Shown: positions 1-8,867 of the stretch, piece by piece
Numbering within the stretch: the first letter of the stretch is position 1
Layout of the letters: each line of letters opens with the position of its first letter
Source: Streptomyces antibioticus
GTDB taxonomy: Bacteria; Actinomycetota; Actinomycetes; Streptomycetales; Streptomycetaceae
NCBI RefSeq assembly: GCF_001514065.1
Contig: NZ_KQ948423.1
Coordinates: forward strand, 186,001 to 250,000
Reading direction: 5' to 3'
Length of the DNA stretch: 64,000 bases
Translations under genes and position numbers: made by a program
Notes under the pieces: generated by a model
What the model saw: the letters and a program-made list of their open reading frames with translations, nothing else
Told to the model about the DNA's origin: nothing
The model's database searches: none

Positions 1-896
1 GCCCCGAAGTCGGTCTCCCGCAGGCCGTCCTCGACGGTCACGTCAAGGCCGAGGCGCTCGGCCACGGCGGCCGCGGTCTGCCGGGTACGGGCGAGAGGCG
101 ACGCCAGGATCTCCTGTACGGTGCCACGCCGGGCCAGCGCCTCCCCGACCAGCCGCGCCTGCTCCTGCCCCACCTCGGACAGCGACGGGTCGGTCCCCCC
201 ACTCCCCGAGAACCGCTTCTGCGGAGTCAACGGCGTCTCCCCGTGCCGCAACAGCACGAAGGTCGCCGGCGCTCCCATGTCCGCCGGGGCCCAACCGGCG
301 CCGGCGACGGTCTGAGCGGCACGAACATCAGCGTCAGCCTTAGCGGCTCCGCCGCCCGAAGACTCCGCCGCTCCGCGGCGGGACGAAGAAGAGGCAGCGG
401 CAGAAGAGGCCGAAGCAGCAGAAGCTGAAGCCGTGGCCACCGAGGCCGCCAGCTCCGCCGTCGAATCGGACGCCGACCACTGCTCCCCCCGCGCCCCGGC
501 ATCCATCGCCTCGTTCGCCAACCGATCCGCATGCTTGTTCCGCTCACGCGGGATCCACTCGTACGTCACCCGGTCCGCCGGGAACACCCGCGCCGCCTCC
601 ATCGCCAGCGGCTTCATGTCCGGGTGCTTGATCTTCCAGCGGCCCGACATCTGCTCGACGACGAGCTTGGAGTCCATGCGGACGTGGACGGACGCGGACG
701 GGTCGAGCTCGGCGGCGGCGCGCAGGCCGGCCACCAACCCCCGGTACTCGGCGACGTTGTTGGTCGCGACGCCGATGTACTCGGCCCGTTCCGCCAGCGT
801 CTCGCCCGTCACCGGGTCGATGACGACCGAGCCGTATCCGGCCGGGCCGGGGTTGCCCCGCGACCCGCCGTCCGCCTCGACGATGAACTCCCGCAC
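1..896 (-). CDS. bifunctional RNase HI / acid phosphatase, C-terminus cut by the window edge
   Basis: The N-terminal 130 or so residues form an RNase HI domain that should cleave RNA in RNA-DNA hybrids; the acidic residues D9 (EADGG), E50 (AEYRG) and D75 (MDSKL) are in place. A low-complexity Ala/Ser linker follows. A histidine phosphatase domain then begins with the LLRHGET signature near residue 217, typical of the CobC/phosphoglycerate mutase fold. The GTG start at 896 has AGGAG eight bases upstream. The gene lies about 11 bases after the zinc-ribbon gene and probably shares its transcript. The same fusion is known from Streptomyces and mycobacteria. The 3' end lies outside the window. Confidence 0.93.
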   Translation of the reverse strand, partial: MREFIVEADGGSRGNPGPAGYGSVVIDPVTGETLAERAEYIGVATNNVAEYRGLVAGLRAAAELDPSASVHVRMDSKLVVEQMSGRWKIKHPDMKPLAMEAARVFPADRVTYEWIPRERNKHADRLANEAMDAGARGEQWSASDSTAELAASVATASASAASASSAAASSSSRRGAAESSGGGAAKADADVRAAQTVAGAGWAPADMGAPATFVLLRHGETPLTPQKRFSGSGGTDPSLSEVGQEQARLVGEALARRGTVQEILASPLARTRQTAAAVAERLGLDVTVEDGLRETDFG

Positions 897-907
897 GACA
901 CAGACTC

Positions 908-1651
908 CTAGAGGCCCGACTCGGCCGTGCGCACCAGGATGCGGCGGCAGTTCTCGCAGCGGACGACCGTGTCCGGCGCCGCCGAGCGGATCTCGTTGAT
1001 GTCGGTGATCGCCAGCTCCTGGCGGCAGCCCTGGCAGGTGCGCTGGTACAGCTTCGCCGCACCGATGCCGCCCTGCTGCTCGCGCAGCTTGTCGTAGAGC
1101 TTGAGCAGGTCCGCGGGGATGGTGCCCGCGATGACCGCGCGCTCCTTGGTGACCGTGGCGACCTCGCCGTCGATGCCCTCGAACGCGGCCTCCCGGCGGG
1201 CCGTCGCGTCGTCGATCTTGCCCTGGACGGCGCCGACCCGCTCGGTCAGCTCGGCGACCCGCTCCTGGGCGGACTCGCGGCGCTCCATGACCTCCAGGAC
1301 GATGTCCTCCAGGTCGCCCTGGCGCTTGGCGAGGGAGGCGATCTCGCGCTGGAGGTTCTCCAGGTCCTTCGGGGACGTGACCGCGCCGGAGTCCAGGCGC
1401 TGCTGGTCGCGGGCGGCGCGCTGGCGGACCTGGTCGACGTCCTGCTCGGCCTTGGTCTGCTCGCGGGCGGTGTCGCTCTCCTCGGTCTGCGCGGCGACGA
1501 GGAGGTCGCGCAGCTGGGTCGCGTCCTTGGTCAGCGACTCGATCTCGGCGTGCTCGGGCAGCGACCTCCGCTTGTGGGCGAGCTGCTGGAGCCGGACGTC
1601 GAGGGCCTGGACGTCGAGAAGGCGGATCTGGTCGGCGGGCGCGGCGTTCAG
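908..1651 (-). CDS. C4-type zinc-ribbon, coiled-coil protein, apparently starting with CTG
   Basis: The 247-residue product has a long charged, heptad-rich N-terminal coiled coil (about residues 5-170). It ends in a zinc ribbon with two cysteine pairs (CQGC and CENC), as in the zf-RING_7 family. Its exact role is unknown; nucleic-acid association is a common guess. In this frame a TAG stop lies at about 1673-1671, and no ATG, GTG or TTG follows until the ATG at 1288, in the middle of the coiled coil. The CTG at 1651 has GGGAG seven bases upstream and shares two bases with the Nif3 stop codon, the usual operon overlap. I therefore place the start at this CTG. Confidence 0.85.
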   Translation of the reverse strand: MNAAPADQIRLLDVQALDVRLQQLAHKRRSLPEHAEIESLTKDATQLRDLLVAAQTEESDTAREQTKAEQDVDQVRQRAARDQQRLDSGAVTSPKDLENLQREIASLAKRQGDLEDIVLEVMERRESAQERVAELTERVGAVQGKIDDATARREAAFEGIDGEVATVTKERAVIAGTIPADLLKLYDKLREQQGGIGAAKLYQRTCQGCRQELAITDINEIRSAAPDTVVRCENCRRILVRTAESGL

Positions 1652-2505
1652 TTGGGGGCTCCCATTGCGCTAGAAGTCGGATTGGACGCCGCGTGGGCCG
1701 TCCAGGGGTCGGTGACCGTGCGGGAGACGTGGACCCTGAGGTCCCATCCCTCGCGGTCGGAGATCTCGTCGAGCTGGGCGGCGCCCAGCTCGCACCAGGG
1801 CCACTCGGTGGCCCAGTGCGCCGCGTCGAGCAGCGCGAGAGGACTGTGGGCCCGCGCCTCGGAGACCGGGTGGTGGCGGAGGTCCGCGGTGAGGTAGGCG
1901 TCGACGCCGGCGGCGCGTACGACGTCGAAGAGGCTGTCGCCGGAGCCGCCGCTGACGGCGACCGTGTGGACGACGGCCTCGGGGTCGCCGGCGACGCGGA
2001 CGCCCTGCGCGGTGGCGGGGAGGCGTTCGGCGGCGCGTGCGGCCAGCTCCCGGACCGTCAGCGGGTGGTCGAGCTCGCAGATCCGGCCGAGGCCCCGGCG
2101 GCCGCCCGGATCGGTCGGGTCCGGCACGAGGGGGCGTACGACACGGAGGTCCAGCGCACCGGCCAGCGCGTCGCTCACGCCTGGGTCGGCCGTGTCGGCG
2201 TTCGTGTGGGCCACGTGCAGCGCGATGTCGTTCTTGATGAGGGTGTGGACGACGCGGCCCTTGAAGTGGGTCGCCGCGACCGTCGTCGTACCGCGCAGGT
2301 AGAGCGGGTGGTGCGTGACCAGCAGGTCGGCGCCCAGCTTCACCGCCTCGTCGACGATCTCCTGGACCGGGTCGACGGCGAACAGGACCCGCGTGACCTC
2401 CTGGTCGGGGTCGCCCACGACGGTGCCGACCGCGTCCCAGGACTCGGCCCGCTCGGCGGGCCACAGGTTCTCCAGCGCGGCGATGACTTCAGACAGACGG
2501 GGCAC
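1648..2505 (-). CDS. Nif3-like dinuclear metal centre protein
   Basis: A 285-residue Nif3/YbgI/YqfO family protein, thought to be a hexameric cytoplasmic metal-binding protein of uncertain reaction (GTP cyclohydrolase I type 2-like). Metal ligands can be seen in the N-terminal segment LLVTHHPLY, in HTNAD (residues 101-105), and in the C-terminal LLDAAHWATE. The GTG start at 2505 gives the usual VPRLSEVI N-terminus. A TTG at 2511 is the alternative and sits at a better distance from a weak AGG. The stop codon overlaps the CTG start of the zinc-ribbon gene, so the two are translationally coupled. Confidence 0.9.
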   Translation of the reverse strand: MPRLSEVIAALENLWPAERAESWDAVGTVVGDPDQEVTRVLFAVDPVQEIVDEAVKLGADLLVTHHPLYLRGTTTVAATHFKGRVVHTLIKNDIALHVAHTNADTADPGVSDALAGALDLRVVRPLVPDPTDPGGRRGLGRICELDHPLTVRELAARAAERLPATAQGVRVAGDPEAVVHTVAVSGGSGDSLFDVVRAAGVDAYLTADLRHHPVSEARAHSPLALLDAAHWATEWPWCELGAAQLDEISDREGWDLRVHVSRTVTDPWTAHAASNPTSSAMGAPN

Positions 2506-2693
2506 GCACAAAAGGCTACCTGGCTGTTCTGCGCCCTTGTACCGGTGTGGCTCCCCTGGGCCCCGCCCAGCACAGCCACCTCCGTTTCCTCAGGCGAATC
2601 GTTCCTGGGCCACCCCTTTGTGTGAAGCGGTCATCGCCTGGTCCCACGTCCGTGCGTACGAAAACTAGCTTCGTGGCCGGAGGTGACCGAACG

Positions 2694-3950
2694 ATGACGG
2701 CCTGTGCGATCGAGCCCACGGCGGCGGACGAGGACGGTACGCCGCAGGCTGGCTGTGTGATCACCGCGGACGGCGGCTACGCCGCCCGCCTGACGCGGGA
2801 CGGCGACTCCTGGTTCCCGGAGCGCTGGACGATGGACGGCCCGGAGCCGTACGCGGTGCCGCTGCCCGGCAACCAGCCGGAGGAGCCCGGCACCGAGGTG
2901 CAGCCGATGGCCGACGGACGGGTCCTGATCCGGCGGTTCGCGGACGGGCGGCACAACTTCTCACTGCTCTACCCGACCGGCCCCGGCACCGGAGAGCTGC
3001 TGCTCGGCGCGGTCGAGTGCCCGGACGAGGGGACCCGGCTGCGGCTGCTGCCGCCGGCCCCGGGCGGCGAGAAGGCGTACGCCCTCGCTGTGGGCCGGCG
3101 GACGACGGCGGTGTGGCTGGTGGCGGGGGGTGCCTTCGGCCCGGAGCACCTCGCGGAGATCCCGGGGCGCTGCTCGGGCGGGGTGTGGCTGGACCGGGCC
3201 GGGCGGATGCTGGCCCTGGACCGGGAGGTCGGCGGCTGCACCAAGGCGATCGTGGTGGATCTGGCGCGGGGCGGCGAGGTGTCGCCGCTGCTCCAGATCG
3301 CGGCGGGCAGCGACGACCGGCTGCTGCTGGCCGACCCGGACAGCGGGCTGCTGCTGATCGCCTCCGACGCGCCGTCGCCGGGGCAGGAACGGTTGGGCTG
3401 GGGGGTCATGGGCTCCACGCTGCCGGTGCGCTTCCCGGAGAGCCTGCGGCTGCCGGAGTGCACGGTGACGCCGTTCGCCATCCAGCCGGGGCAGGTGCTG
3501 ATGCCGGAGAGCTGCGCGGTGGCGCTGCGCATCGACGGGCCGCTGGGCAGCTGGGTCGGGATGTGGCGGCCGGACGGACGGCAGGTGCACCATCTCGCGG
3601 CGCCCGTGGGCTGGTTGGCGGGCAGCGGGCTGTGGACGCCGGACCGGGTGCTGCGGCTGCCGTACGCCACGGACGAAGTGCCGTGCGGGGTGGCGGAGTT
3701 GACGATGCCCGCAGCGGGGGGAAGAGCCATCGGGAACGGGGGAACCGCGGGGGACGCGGGCCCGGGGGATCCGGACAGGGGCGGGGCGGCCGCCGGGGAG
3801 GCGCCGGGTGCGGCGCCGGACTCGGGTACTGGCGGGCCGTCGGAGCCGGATCCCCCGGAGCCCGCGGCGGACACCGGGCCCACGGAGCCGGTCGTGCCGC
3901 GTCCGGTGCCGCTCGGGAAAGCGCCTCTGGCACGTCTTGTAACGAACTAG
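2694..3950 (+). CDS. hypothetical protein, possibly beta-propeller-like
   Basis: A 418-residue soluble protein without signal peptide or membrane segment. ATG 2694 has GGAGGTG eight bases upstream. The first 330 residues have many short beta-like stretches ending in GxW or D-G-R turns (for example GGVWLDRAGRMLALD and VGMWRPDGRQVHHL), which suggests a propeller fold but not an enzyme. The last 90 residues are a Gly/Ala/Pro-rich, acidic, probably disordered tail. It is divergent from the Nif3 operon, separated by about 190 bases. I do not recognise a function. Confidence 0.85.
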   Translation: MTACAIEPTAADEDGTPQAGCVITADGGYAARLTRDGDSWFPERWTMDGPEPYAVPLPGNQPEEPGTEVQPMADGRVLIRRFADGRHNFSLLYPTGPGTGELLLGAVECPDEGTRLRLLPPAPGGEKAYALAVGRRTTAVWLVAGGAFGPEHLAEIPGRCSGGVWLDRAGRMLALDREVGGCTKAIVVDLARGGEVSPLLQIAAGSDDRLLLADPDSGLLLIASDAPSPGQERLGWGVMGSTLPVRFPESLRLPECTVTPFAIQPGQVLMPESCAVALRIDGPLGSWVGMWRPDGRQVHHLAAPVGWLAGSGLWTPDRVLRLPYATDEVPCGVAELTMPAAGGRAIGNGGTAGDAGPGDPDRGGAAAGEAPGAAPDSGTGGPSEPDPPEPAADTGPTEPVVPRPVPLGKAPLARLVTN

Positions 3951-4046
3951 TGCCGGTTGGCGTGGCCGCCTGGATTCGGCCCGTGGGGTGCCGGTTAAAC
4001 TCGCCCGGCTGTTAGAAAGATCATGTTGACGGGGTGAGTTCTTCCG

Positions 4047-4202
4047 ATGAGCGACGCACGCACGATTCAGCCGCCGCACACCGATTCCCAGGATGCCTCC
4101 GGCCACGGCAGGCACCGCGGTCAGGTCTCGGCTCACGACGGTGAGTCGGCCCCTCGTGGCCGGCACCGCAAGCCGGCCGAGGAGACCGAGTCGGCGGCCT
4201 GA
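4047..4202 (+). CDS. short conserved-type hypothetical protein, 51 residues
   Basis: This small frame starts MSDARTIQPPHTDSQ and encodes a hydrophilic, His/Arg/Glu-rich peptide that is probably disordered. It ends 15 bases before a perfect intrinsic terminator, which supports its being a real transcription unit. The GGGGTGAG at 4031-4038 may serve as ribosome binding site. It lies between a converging operon and the preceding gene of unknown function. I recall similar small proteins in Streptomyces but know no function. Confidence 0.6.
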   Translation: MSDARTIQPPHTDSQDASGHGRHRGQVSAHDGESAPRGRHRKPAEETESAA

Positions 4203-4217
4203 GGACGCAGGCAGTAC

Positions 4218-4257
4218 GGCCCCGTTCACCCATGTGGTGAACGGGGCCTTCGCTTTT
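4218..4257. terminator. intrinsic terminator, probably bidirectional
   Basis: A 13-bp perfect stem (GGCCCCGTTCACC paired with GGTGAACGGGGCC) with a five-base loop is followed by a T-rich tail ending CTTTT at 4257. It lies between the small plus-strand gene and the 3' end of the SDR gene on the other strand and can serve both. Confidence 0.9.
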
Positions 4258-5195
4258 CAGGCCCGTCTGAGTCCCAGCACTTCGGCCGCCCCGAACGTCT
4301 CCCCCTCCGGCCGCTGCGCGAAGTGCGGGGTGAGGGCCGCGTCGAGTTCGTCGTAGGTGAAGGTCTCCTGCTTGCTGTCGAACTTGGCCTGGACTCGGGG
4401 CCGTTCGACGACGGCGACCATCCCGCCGTGGACGACGAGGAGTTGTCCGTTGACGCGGGCGGCCGCCGGGGAGGCCAAGTAGCCGACGAGCGGGGCGACA
4501 TGCTCGGGGGCGAGCGGGTCGAGGCGGTCCTCGGGGAGCTCGAAGCCCGCGAAGACGTCCTCGGTCATCCGGGTGCGGGCGCGCGGACAGATGGCGTTGG
4601 TGGTGACGCCGTACTTGGCGAGGGCGAGCGCCGTGGAGGTGGTGAGCCCGACGATCCCGCCTTTCGCGGCCGCGTAGTTGGGCTGTCCGGCCGATCCGGC
4701 GAGGAACGCCTCCGAGGAGGTGTTCACGATCCGCCCGTACACCCGCCCCCCGGCCTCCTTGGCCCGGGCCCGCCAGTGCGCGGCCGCGAAGTGCGTGGTG
4801 TTGAAGTGGCCCTTGAGGTGGACGCGGATGACAGCGTCCCACTCCCCCTCGGTCATCGAGAACACCATGCGGTCGCGCAGGATGCCGGCGTTGTTGACGA
4901 GGATGTCGAGCTTGCCGAACTCGGAGACCGCCAAGCCGACGAGTTCACCGGCCTGGTGGAAGTCGGCGACGTCCCCGGTGTGGGCGAGCGCCTTGCCGCC
5001 CGCCGCGCGGATCTCGGCGGCGACCTCCTCGGCGGGAGCGGCGGAGGCGGCGCCGGAGCCGTCGCGTCCGGGCTGTCCGAAGTCGTTGACGACGACGGCG
5101 GCGCCGAGCCGGGCGAGTTCGAGCGCCTCGGCCCGGCCGAGCCCCCGGCCGGCGCCGGTGACGATCGCGGACAGCCCCTCAAGTGGCAGTGGCAT
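4257..5195 (-). CDS. SDR-family 3-hydroxyacyl-CoA / 17-beta-hydroxysteroid dehydrogenase, Hsd4A-like
   Basis: A 312-residue short-chain dehydrogenase with an NAD(P) motif TGAGRGLGR (13-21), NNAG (101-104), the catalytic Ser near 160 and YAAAK (174-178). The insert between the first helix and NNAG and the C-terminal extension (RVQAKFDSKQETFTYDELD) match the dehydrogenase part of peroxisomal multifunctional enzyme 2 and mycobacterial Rv3502c/Hsd4A. Those oxidise the beta-hydroxyacyl-CoA of steroid side chains or the 17-hydroxyl. It is the last gene of a three-gene operon with an alcohol dehydrogenase and a hydratase, 12 bases after the former. The exact substrate is inference. Confidence 0.85.
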   Translation of the reverse strand: MPLPLEGLSAIVTGAGRGLGRAEALELARLGAAVVVNDFGQPGRDGSGAASAAPAEEVAAEIRAAGGKALAHTGDVADFHQAGELVGLAVSEFGKLDILVNNAGILRDRMVFSMTEGEWDAVIRVHLKGHFNTTHFAAAHWRARAKEAGGRVYGRIVNTSSEAFLAGSAGQPNYAAAKGGIVGLTTSTALALAKYGVTTNAICPRARTRMTEDVFAGFELPEDRLDPLAPEHVAPLVGYLASPAAARVNGQLLVVHGGMVAVVERPRVQAKFDSKQETFTYDELDAALTPHFAQRPEGETFGAAEVLGLRRA

Positions 5196-5207
5196 GGTCG
5201 GGGTTCC

Positions 5208-6284
5208 TCAGATCTCGATGCACGTACGGAGCGCGGTGCCCGTGCGCATCTGGTCGAGGGCCTCATTGATGTCGGCGAGCGGCACCCGGTGCGTGATGAG
5301 TCCCTCCAGGTCGATGCGGCCGGCCCGCCACAGCGCGATGGTCCGCTCGTAGGAGGTGAGGACGTCGCCGCCGCCGTACATGGACGGCAGGATGCGCTTC
5401 TCGTCGAAGAACAGCTCGAACATGTTGAGCTGGAGGAAGTCGTCCATGGCGCCCGCGCCGACGACGACGAGGGTGCCGCCGCGCCGGGTGTTCTCGTAGG
5501 CCGTGCGGGCGGTCGCGGACTTGCCGACGACCTCGAAGACGTAGTCGAACCCCTCGCCGCCGGTGACCTGTTGCTTGGCATCGGGCAGCTCGTCCGGTGA
5601 AACGGCCTTCGTGGCACCGAACTTGAGGGCGGACTCGCGCCGGGAGGCGACCGGGTCGACGGCGACTATCTCGGCGGCGCCCTTGAGCCGCGCCCCCTGG
5701 ATCGCGGATATGCCGACACCTCCGCACCCGATGACGGCGACGGACGAACCGGCGGCCACGTCAGCGGTGTTGAGGGCGGCGCCGAGTCCCGTGGTCACCC
5801 CGCAGCCGATGAGCGCGGCGATGTCGAAGGGCACGTCGTCGGGGATCGGGACGGCGCATCCGGCGTCGACGACGACCTCCTCGGCGAAGGTGCCAGTGCC
5901 GGCGAAGCCGAACAGGTCACCGCCGGGGCGCTTGAAGTTGGGGGTGCCGGCGTTCATGAACCCGGCCAGACACAGCTCGGTCTGGCCGCGCTTGCAGGCG
6001 GGACAGACACCGCAGGCGGGCAGCCAGCAGACGACGACCCGGTCGCCCGCCTTCAAGTTGCTCACGCCTTCGCCGACTTCGATGATCTCGCCGGCGCCCT
6101 CGTGCCCCGGCACGAAGGGCGCGGGCTGCGGCAGGACGCCGCTCATGGCGGACAGGTCGGAGTGGCACAGCCCGGTGGCCCGCACCCGGATCCTCACCTT
6201 GCCCGGGCCGAAGCCCACGGCCTCGACGTCGTCGAGGACCTCCAGCTTGTCCTGGCCGATCTCGTGCAGTACGGCTGCGCGCAT
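5208..6284 (-). CDS. zinc-dependent alcohol dehydrogenase (MDR superfamily)
   Basis: A 358-residue class III-type zinc alcohol dehydrogenase. The catalytic zinc ligand motif GLCHSD is near residue 40 and GHEGAGEI near 65. The structural zinc loop CGVCPACKRGQTELC is complete, and the Rossmann motif GCGGVGISAIQG binds NAD. It probably oxidises a primary alcohol to an aldehyde, perhaps a steroid-type C26 alcohol in view of its neighbours. It is the middle gene of the hydratase-ADH-SDR operon; the gap to the hydratase gene is 39 bases. Confidence 0.88.
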   Translation of the reverse strand: MRAAVLHEIGQDKLEVLDDVEAVGFGPGKVRIRVRATGLCHSDLSAMSGVLPQPAPFVPGHEGAGEIIEVGEGVSNLKAGDRVVVCWLPACGVCPACKRGQTELCLAGFMNAGTPNFKRPGGDLFGFAGTGTFAEEVVVDAGCAVPIPDDVPFDIAALIGCGVTTGLGAALNTADVAAGSSVAVIGCGGVGISAIQGARLKGAAEIVAVDPVASRRESALKFGATKAVSPDELPDAKQQVTGGEGFDYVFEVVGKSATARTAYENTRRGGTLVVVGAGAMDDFLQLNMFELFFDEKRILPSMYGGGDVLTSYERTIALWRAGRIDLEGLITHRVPLADINEALDQMRTGTALRTCIEI

Positions 6285-6323
6285 GGTGCGGCTCCCCTCG
6301 GATCATGCGGAGTTCAGCGGAGT

Positions 6324-7199
6324 TCAGGAGTGTGCGACGACGGTGTCGGCGAGGATGGGCGCGTCGTCCCGTTCGACGGCGCTGACGGCCACGCGGGTCT
6401 CGGCGGGCGTGTGCCACATGCGGATGCGCAGGGTCTCGCCCGGGTAGACGACCCCGGCGAACCGGGTGTCGTACGACCGCACGCGGGTCACGTCACCGCC
6501 GAGCAGCGTGTCCACGACGGCCTTGAGCGCGATCCCGTAGGTGCACAGCCCGTGCAGGATCGGCCGCTCGAAGCCGGCGACCTTGGCGAACTCGGGGTCG
6601 GCGTGCAGCGGGTTCCAGTCGCCGGAGAGGCGGTAGAGCAGTGCCTGGTCGGGGCGGACGGCCCGCTCGACGACCCGGTCCGGCTCACCGGCGGGCGGTT
6701 CGAGCCGCCCGGAGGGCCCGCGCTCGCCACCCCAACCGCCCTCCCCCCGTACGAAGATCTGCGCGTCGTTGGTCCACAACGGGCCCTCGGCGTCCGTGAC
6801 TTCGGTGCGCATGACGAGCACGGCGGCCTTGCCCTTGTCGTAGATCGCGGCGATCCGGCCGGTGGCGGTCGCGGTGCCGTCGACGGGGAGGGGGCGGTGG
6901 ATGGTCAGCGACTGCCCGCCGTGCAGCACACGGGCGAGGTCGACCTCGATGCCGGGCATGGACAAGCCGCTGATCACGCCGGGCGAGCCGGAGCCGGCGA
7001 CCGTGGCGAAGCTCGGCAGGACGTGCAGCCGGGACTCCAAGGTGTAGCGCAGCTCGTCGGGGTCGATGGCGGGATCGGCCTTGTCGGGGTTCGCGCCCGC
7101 GCCGATGCCCAGGTGGTAGAGCTGCACGTCCTTGGAGTTCCAGGAGATCTCGCCGGAACGGGGTTCGGCGGCAAGGGCCTTGGCGGCATCGATGGGCAC
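6324..7199 (-). CDS. MaoC-like (R)-enoyl-CoA hydratase, Rv3538/Hsd4B-like
   Basis: A 291-residue double hot-dog protein of the hydratase-2 family. The active-site segment GDWNPLHADPEFAKVAG (D194, H199) and the following RPILHGLCTYG are intact. The length and N-terminal sequence resemble the hydratase part of multifunctional enzyme 2 and mycobacterial Rv3538. It should add water to an enoyl-CoA, giving the substrate of the SDR encoded downstream. The start is GTG 7199. The upstream region (7200-7488, shared with the divergent histidine kinase gene) carries an exact KstR box and a CTGA-type palindrome. Confidence 0.85.
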   Translation of the reverse strand: MPIDAAKALAAEPRSGEISWNSKDVQLYHLGIGAGANPDKADPAIDPDELRYTLESRLHVLPSFATVAGSGSPGVISGLSMPGIEVDLARVLHGGQSLTIHRPLPVDGTATATGRIAAIYDKGKAAVLVMRTEVTDAEGPLWTNDAQIFVRGEGGWGGERGPSGRLEPPAGEPDRVVERAVRPDQALLYRLSGDWNPLHADPEFAKVAGFERPILHGLCTYGIALKAVVDTLLGGDVTRVRSYDTRFAGVVYPGETLRIRMWHTPAETRVAVSAVERDDAPILADTVVAHS

Positions 7200-7314
7200 G
7201 GCGGCTCCCTCGGGTTCGGAGTCGGGCTCAGAGCCTGCGACATGACACAGGTTCTCGAGACCCCGGTACGGCCGTCCGCACCGTCGGCCGCACCGAGGTC
7301 GTCACGGGCCGATC

Positions 7315-7328
7315 TAGAACGCGTTCCA
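7315..7328. promoter_or_regulatory. KstR box upstream of the hydratase operon
   Basis: TAGAACGCGTTCCA fits the known KstR consensus TnnAACnnGTTnnA at every fixed position. With one flanking base on each side it is palindromic at 14 of 16 positions. It lies 116 bases upstream of the hydratase start. Repression by the KstR encoded at 23849 is inferred. Confidence 0.75.
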
Positions 7329-7375
7329 GTCCGGCGCCCCCTGTATAGCCCAGCGCACGGGAGTTGTGAAGACTC

Positions 7376-7390
7376 CTGACGGTGTGTCAG
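7376..7390 (-). promoter_or_regulatory. 15-bp palindrome CTGACACACCGTCAG
   Basis: Read towards the hydratase operon, this is CTGACACACCGTCAG, with arms CTGAC and GTCAG. The same pattern, in the same orientation, precedes the F420 oxidoreductase, aldehyde dehydrogenase and CYP125 genes. The binding protein is unknown to me. Confidence 0.6.
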
Positions 7391-7488
7391 CTCAGATGGG
7401 AGGGACGGGGCCCGTATGACATTTGTCCCGCGGGATTCCGTACGACTGGCTCTGCCGTACGGGTGGGTGGGGTTCGTAGCGTGGAGCC

Positions 7489-8814
7489 ATGACACAGGGG
7501 ATGCGGGGCATGCGGCGCATGCGGGAGACATGGAACAAGTGGCACTGGTGGGAGTCGGCGTCCTGCGGCCTTGAGGCACGCCAGGCCCGTAAGTCGTCGG
7601 AGGCGCCGGGCCCGCCGCCCACCGGGTTCTCGCTCCTGCCCTGGCTGCTGCTGGGGATGGGCGCGTTCTCCAACCTCTTCCAGGCGGGCACGCGGCAGCC
7701 GGTGCTCGGCGGCATCGGCCTGTTCGTCTTCAACTCCCTCTACATCTACGTCGTCTTCCGCGCCTTCACGAAGCAGACCCGAGAGGCCCGCTCGACCCGG
7801 GTGGCCCTGCTCCTCATGGGCGCGGTCACCTGCGCCCTGGCCCTCGGCTACGGCGGCAGCTGGCTGTACTTCTTCCCCCTGCTGGGCCTCGCCACGGGGG
7901 CGGTCGTCCGCGGTCCGTGGCTCGGCAGGACCGGCCTGGCCCTGACCGCGCTGGCGGCGGCCGTCGCCTCGTACCGGGAGGGCTGGGACGCGGTGAACAT
8001 CGCCTACGCCACGTTCCTGTCGACGATGGTGACGGCGGCGATCCTGTCGCTGTCCGAGGCGGTACGGGAACTGCGCGCCGCCCGTGAGGAGCTGGCCCGG
8101 CGCGCGGTCGAGGAGGAACGCCTGCGCTTCTCCCGCGATCTGCACGACCTGCTCGGCCACACCATGTCCGTGATCGTGGTCAAGTCGGAGGCGGCCCGCC
8201 GCCTGGCGCCCCGCGACCTCGACGCCGCCGTCGCCCAGATCACCGACATCGAGTCCGTCGGCCGCCAGGCCCTCACGGAGATCCGCGAGGCGGTGACGGG
8301 CTACCGCGAGGGCAGCCTGAGCACGGAACTCGACCGGGCGAGGTCGGTCCTGGAGGCTGCGGGCGTGCAGCCGGTCGTCCAGCACTCCGGCCCGCCGCTC
8401 GCGGCCCAGACGGAGGCGCTGCTGGGGTGGGTGGTCCGGGAGGCGGTCACCAATGTGGTGCGGCACGGGCGGGGGGTCGCTCGGTGCGAGATCTCGGTGG
8501 AGGGGGAGGTCGGGAGGGTTCGGGTGCGGGTGGTGGACGACGGGGGTGCCTGCGGCGGTACGGCCGGCGCGGGAAGCGGCATCGGAGCCGGTGCCGCGGA
8601 GACGGGCGGGGGCAGCGGCGCCCGAACCGGCACCGGCTTGCGGGGGCTTCGGGAGCGGCTTGCGGTGGCGGGGGGTCGGTTGGAGGCGGGAGCGGGGGCT
8701 CGGGGCGGGTTCGTGGTCACGGCGGAGCTGCCGGTAGGGGTCGGCGACGCCGGGCACTTGGTGAGGTCGGCCGGTCCGGACAGCGAGATGGTGTCCCTGC
8801 CCACCGGGGCATGA
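7489..8814 (+). CDS. two-component sensor histidine kinase (HisKA_3, DesK-like)
   Basis: A 441-residue membrane kinase. Four to five hydrophobic segments fill roughly residues 48-175. The dimerisation/phosphoacceptor helix follows, with RFSRDLHDLLGHTMSVI (the His near residue 222). A HATPase domain comes next, with WVVREAVTNVVRHG, RVRVVDDGG and a GTGLRGLRERL box. A Gly/Ala-rich insert separates the last two boxes. The ATG start has GGAG four bases before it. It pairs with the LuxR-type response regulator 53 bases downstream. The signal is unknown; DesK relatives sense membrane state. Confidence 0.9.
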   Translation: MTQGMRGMRRMRETWNKWHWWESASCGLEARQARKSSEAPGPPPTGFSLLPWLLLGMGAFSNLFQAGTRQPVLGGIGLFVFNSLYIYVVFRAFTKQTREARSTRVALLLMGAVTCALALGYGGSWLYFFPLLGLATGAVVRGPWLGRTGLALTALAAAVASYREGWDAVNIAYATFLSTMVTAAILSLSEAVRELRAAREELARRAVEEERLRFSRDLHDLLGHTMSVIVVKSEAARRLAPRDLDAAVAQITDIESVGRQALTEIREAVTGYREGSLSTELDRARSVLEAAGVQPVVQHSGPPLAAQTEALLGWVVREAVTNVVRHGRGVARCEISVEGEVGRVRVRVVDDGGACGGTAGAGSGIGAGAAETGGGSGARTGTGLRGLRERLAVAGGRLEAGAGARGGFVVTAELPVGVGDAGHLVRSAGPDSEMVSLPTGA

Positions 8815-8867
8815 CCCCGGACCCCGCGCGCCAAGCGCCGCAGGCGACCGCGCCCTACCCTTGGGCC

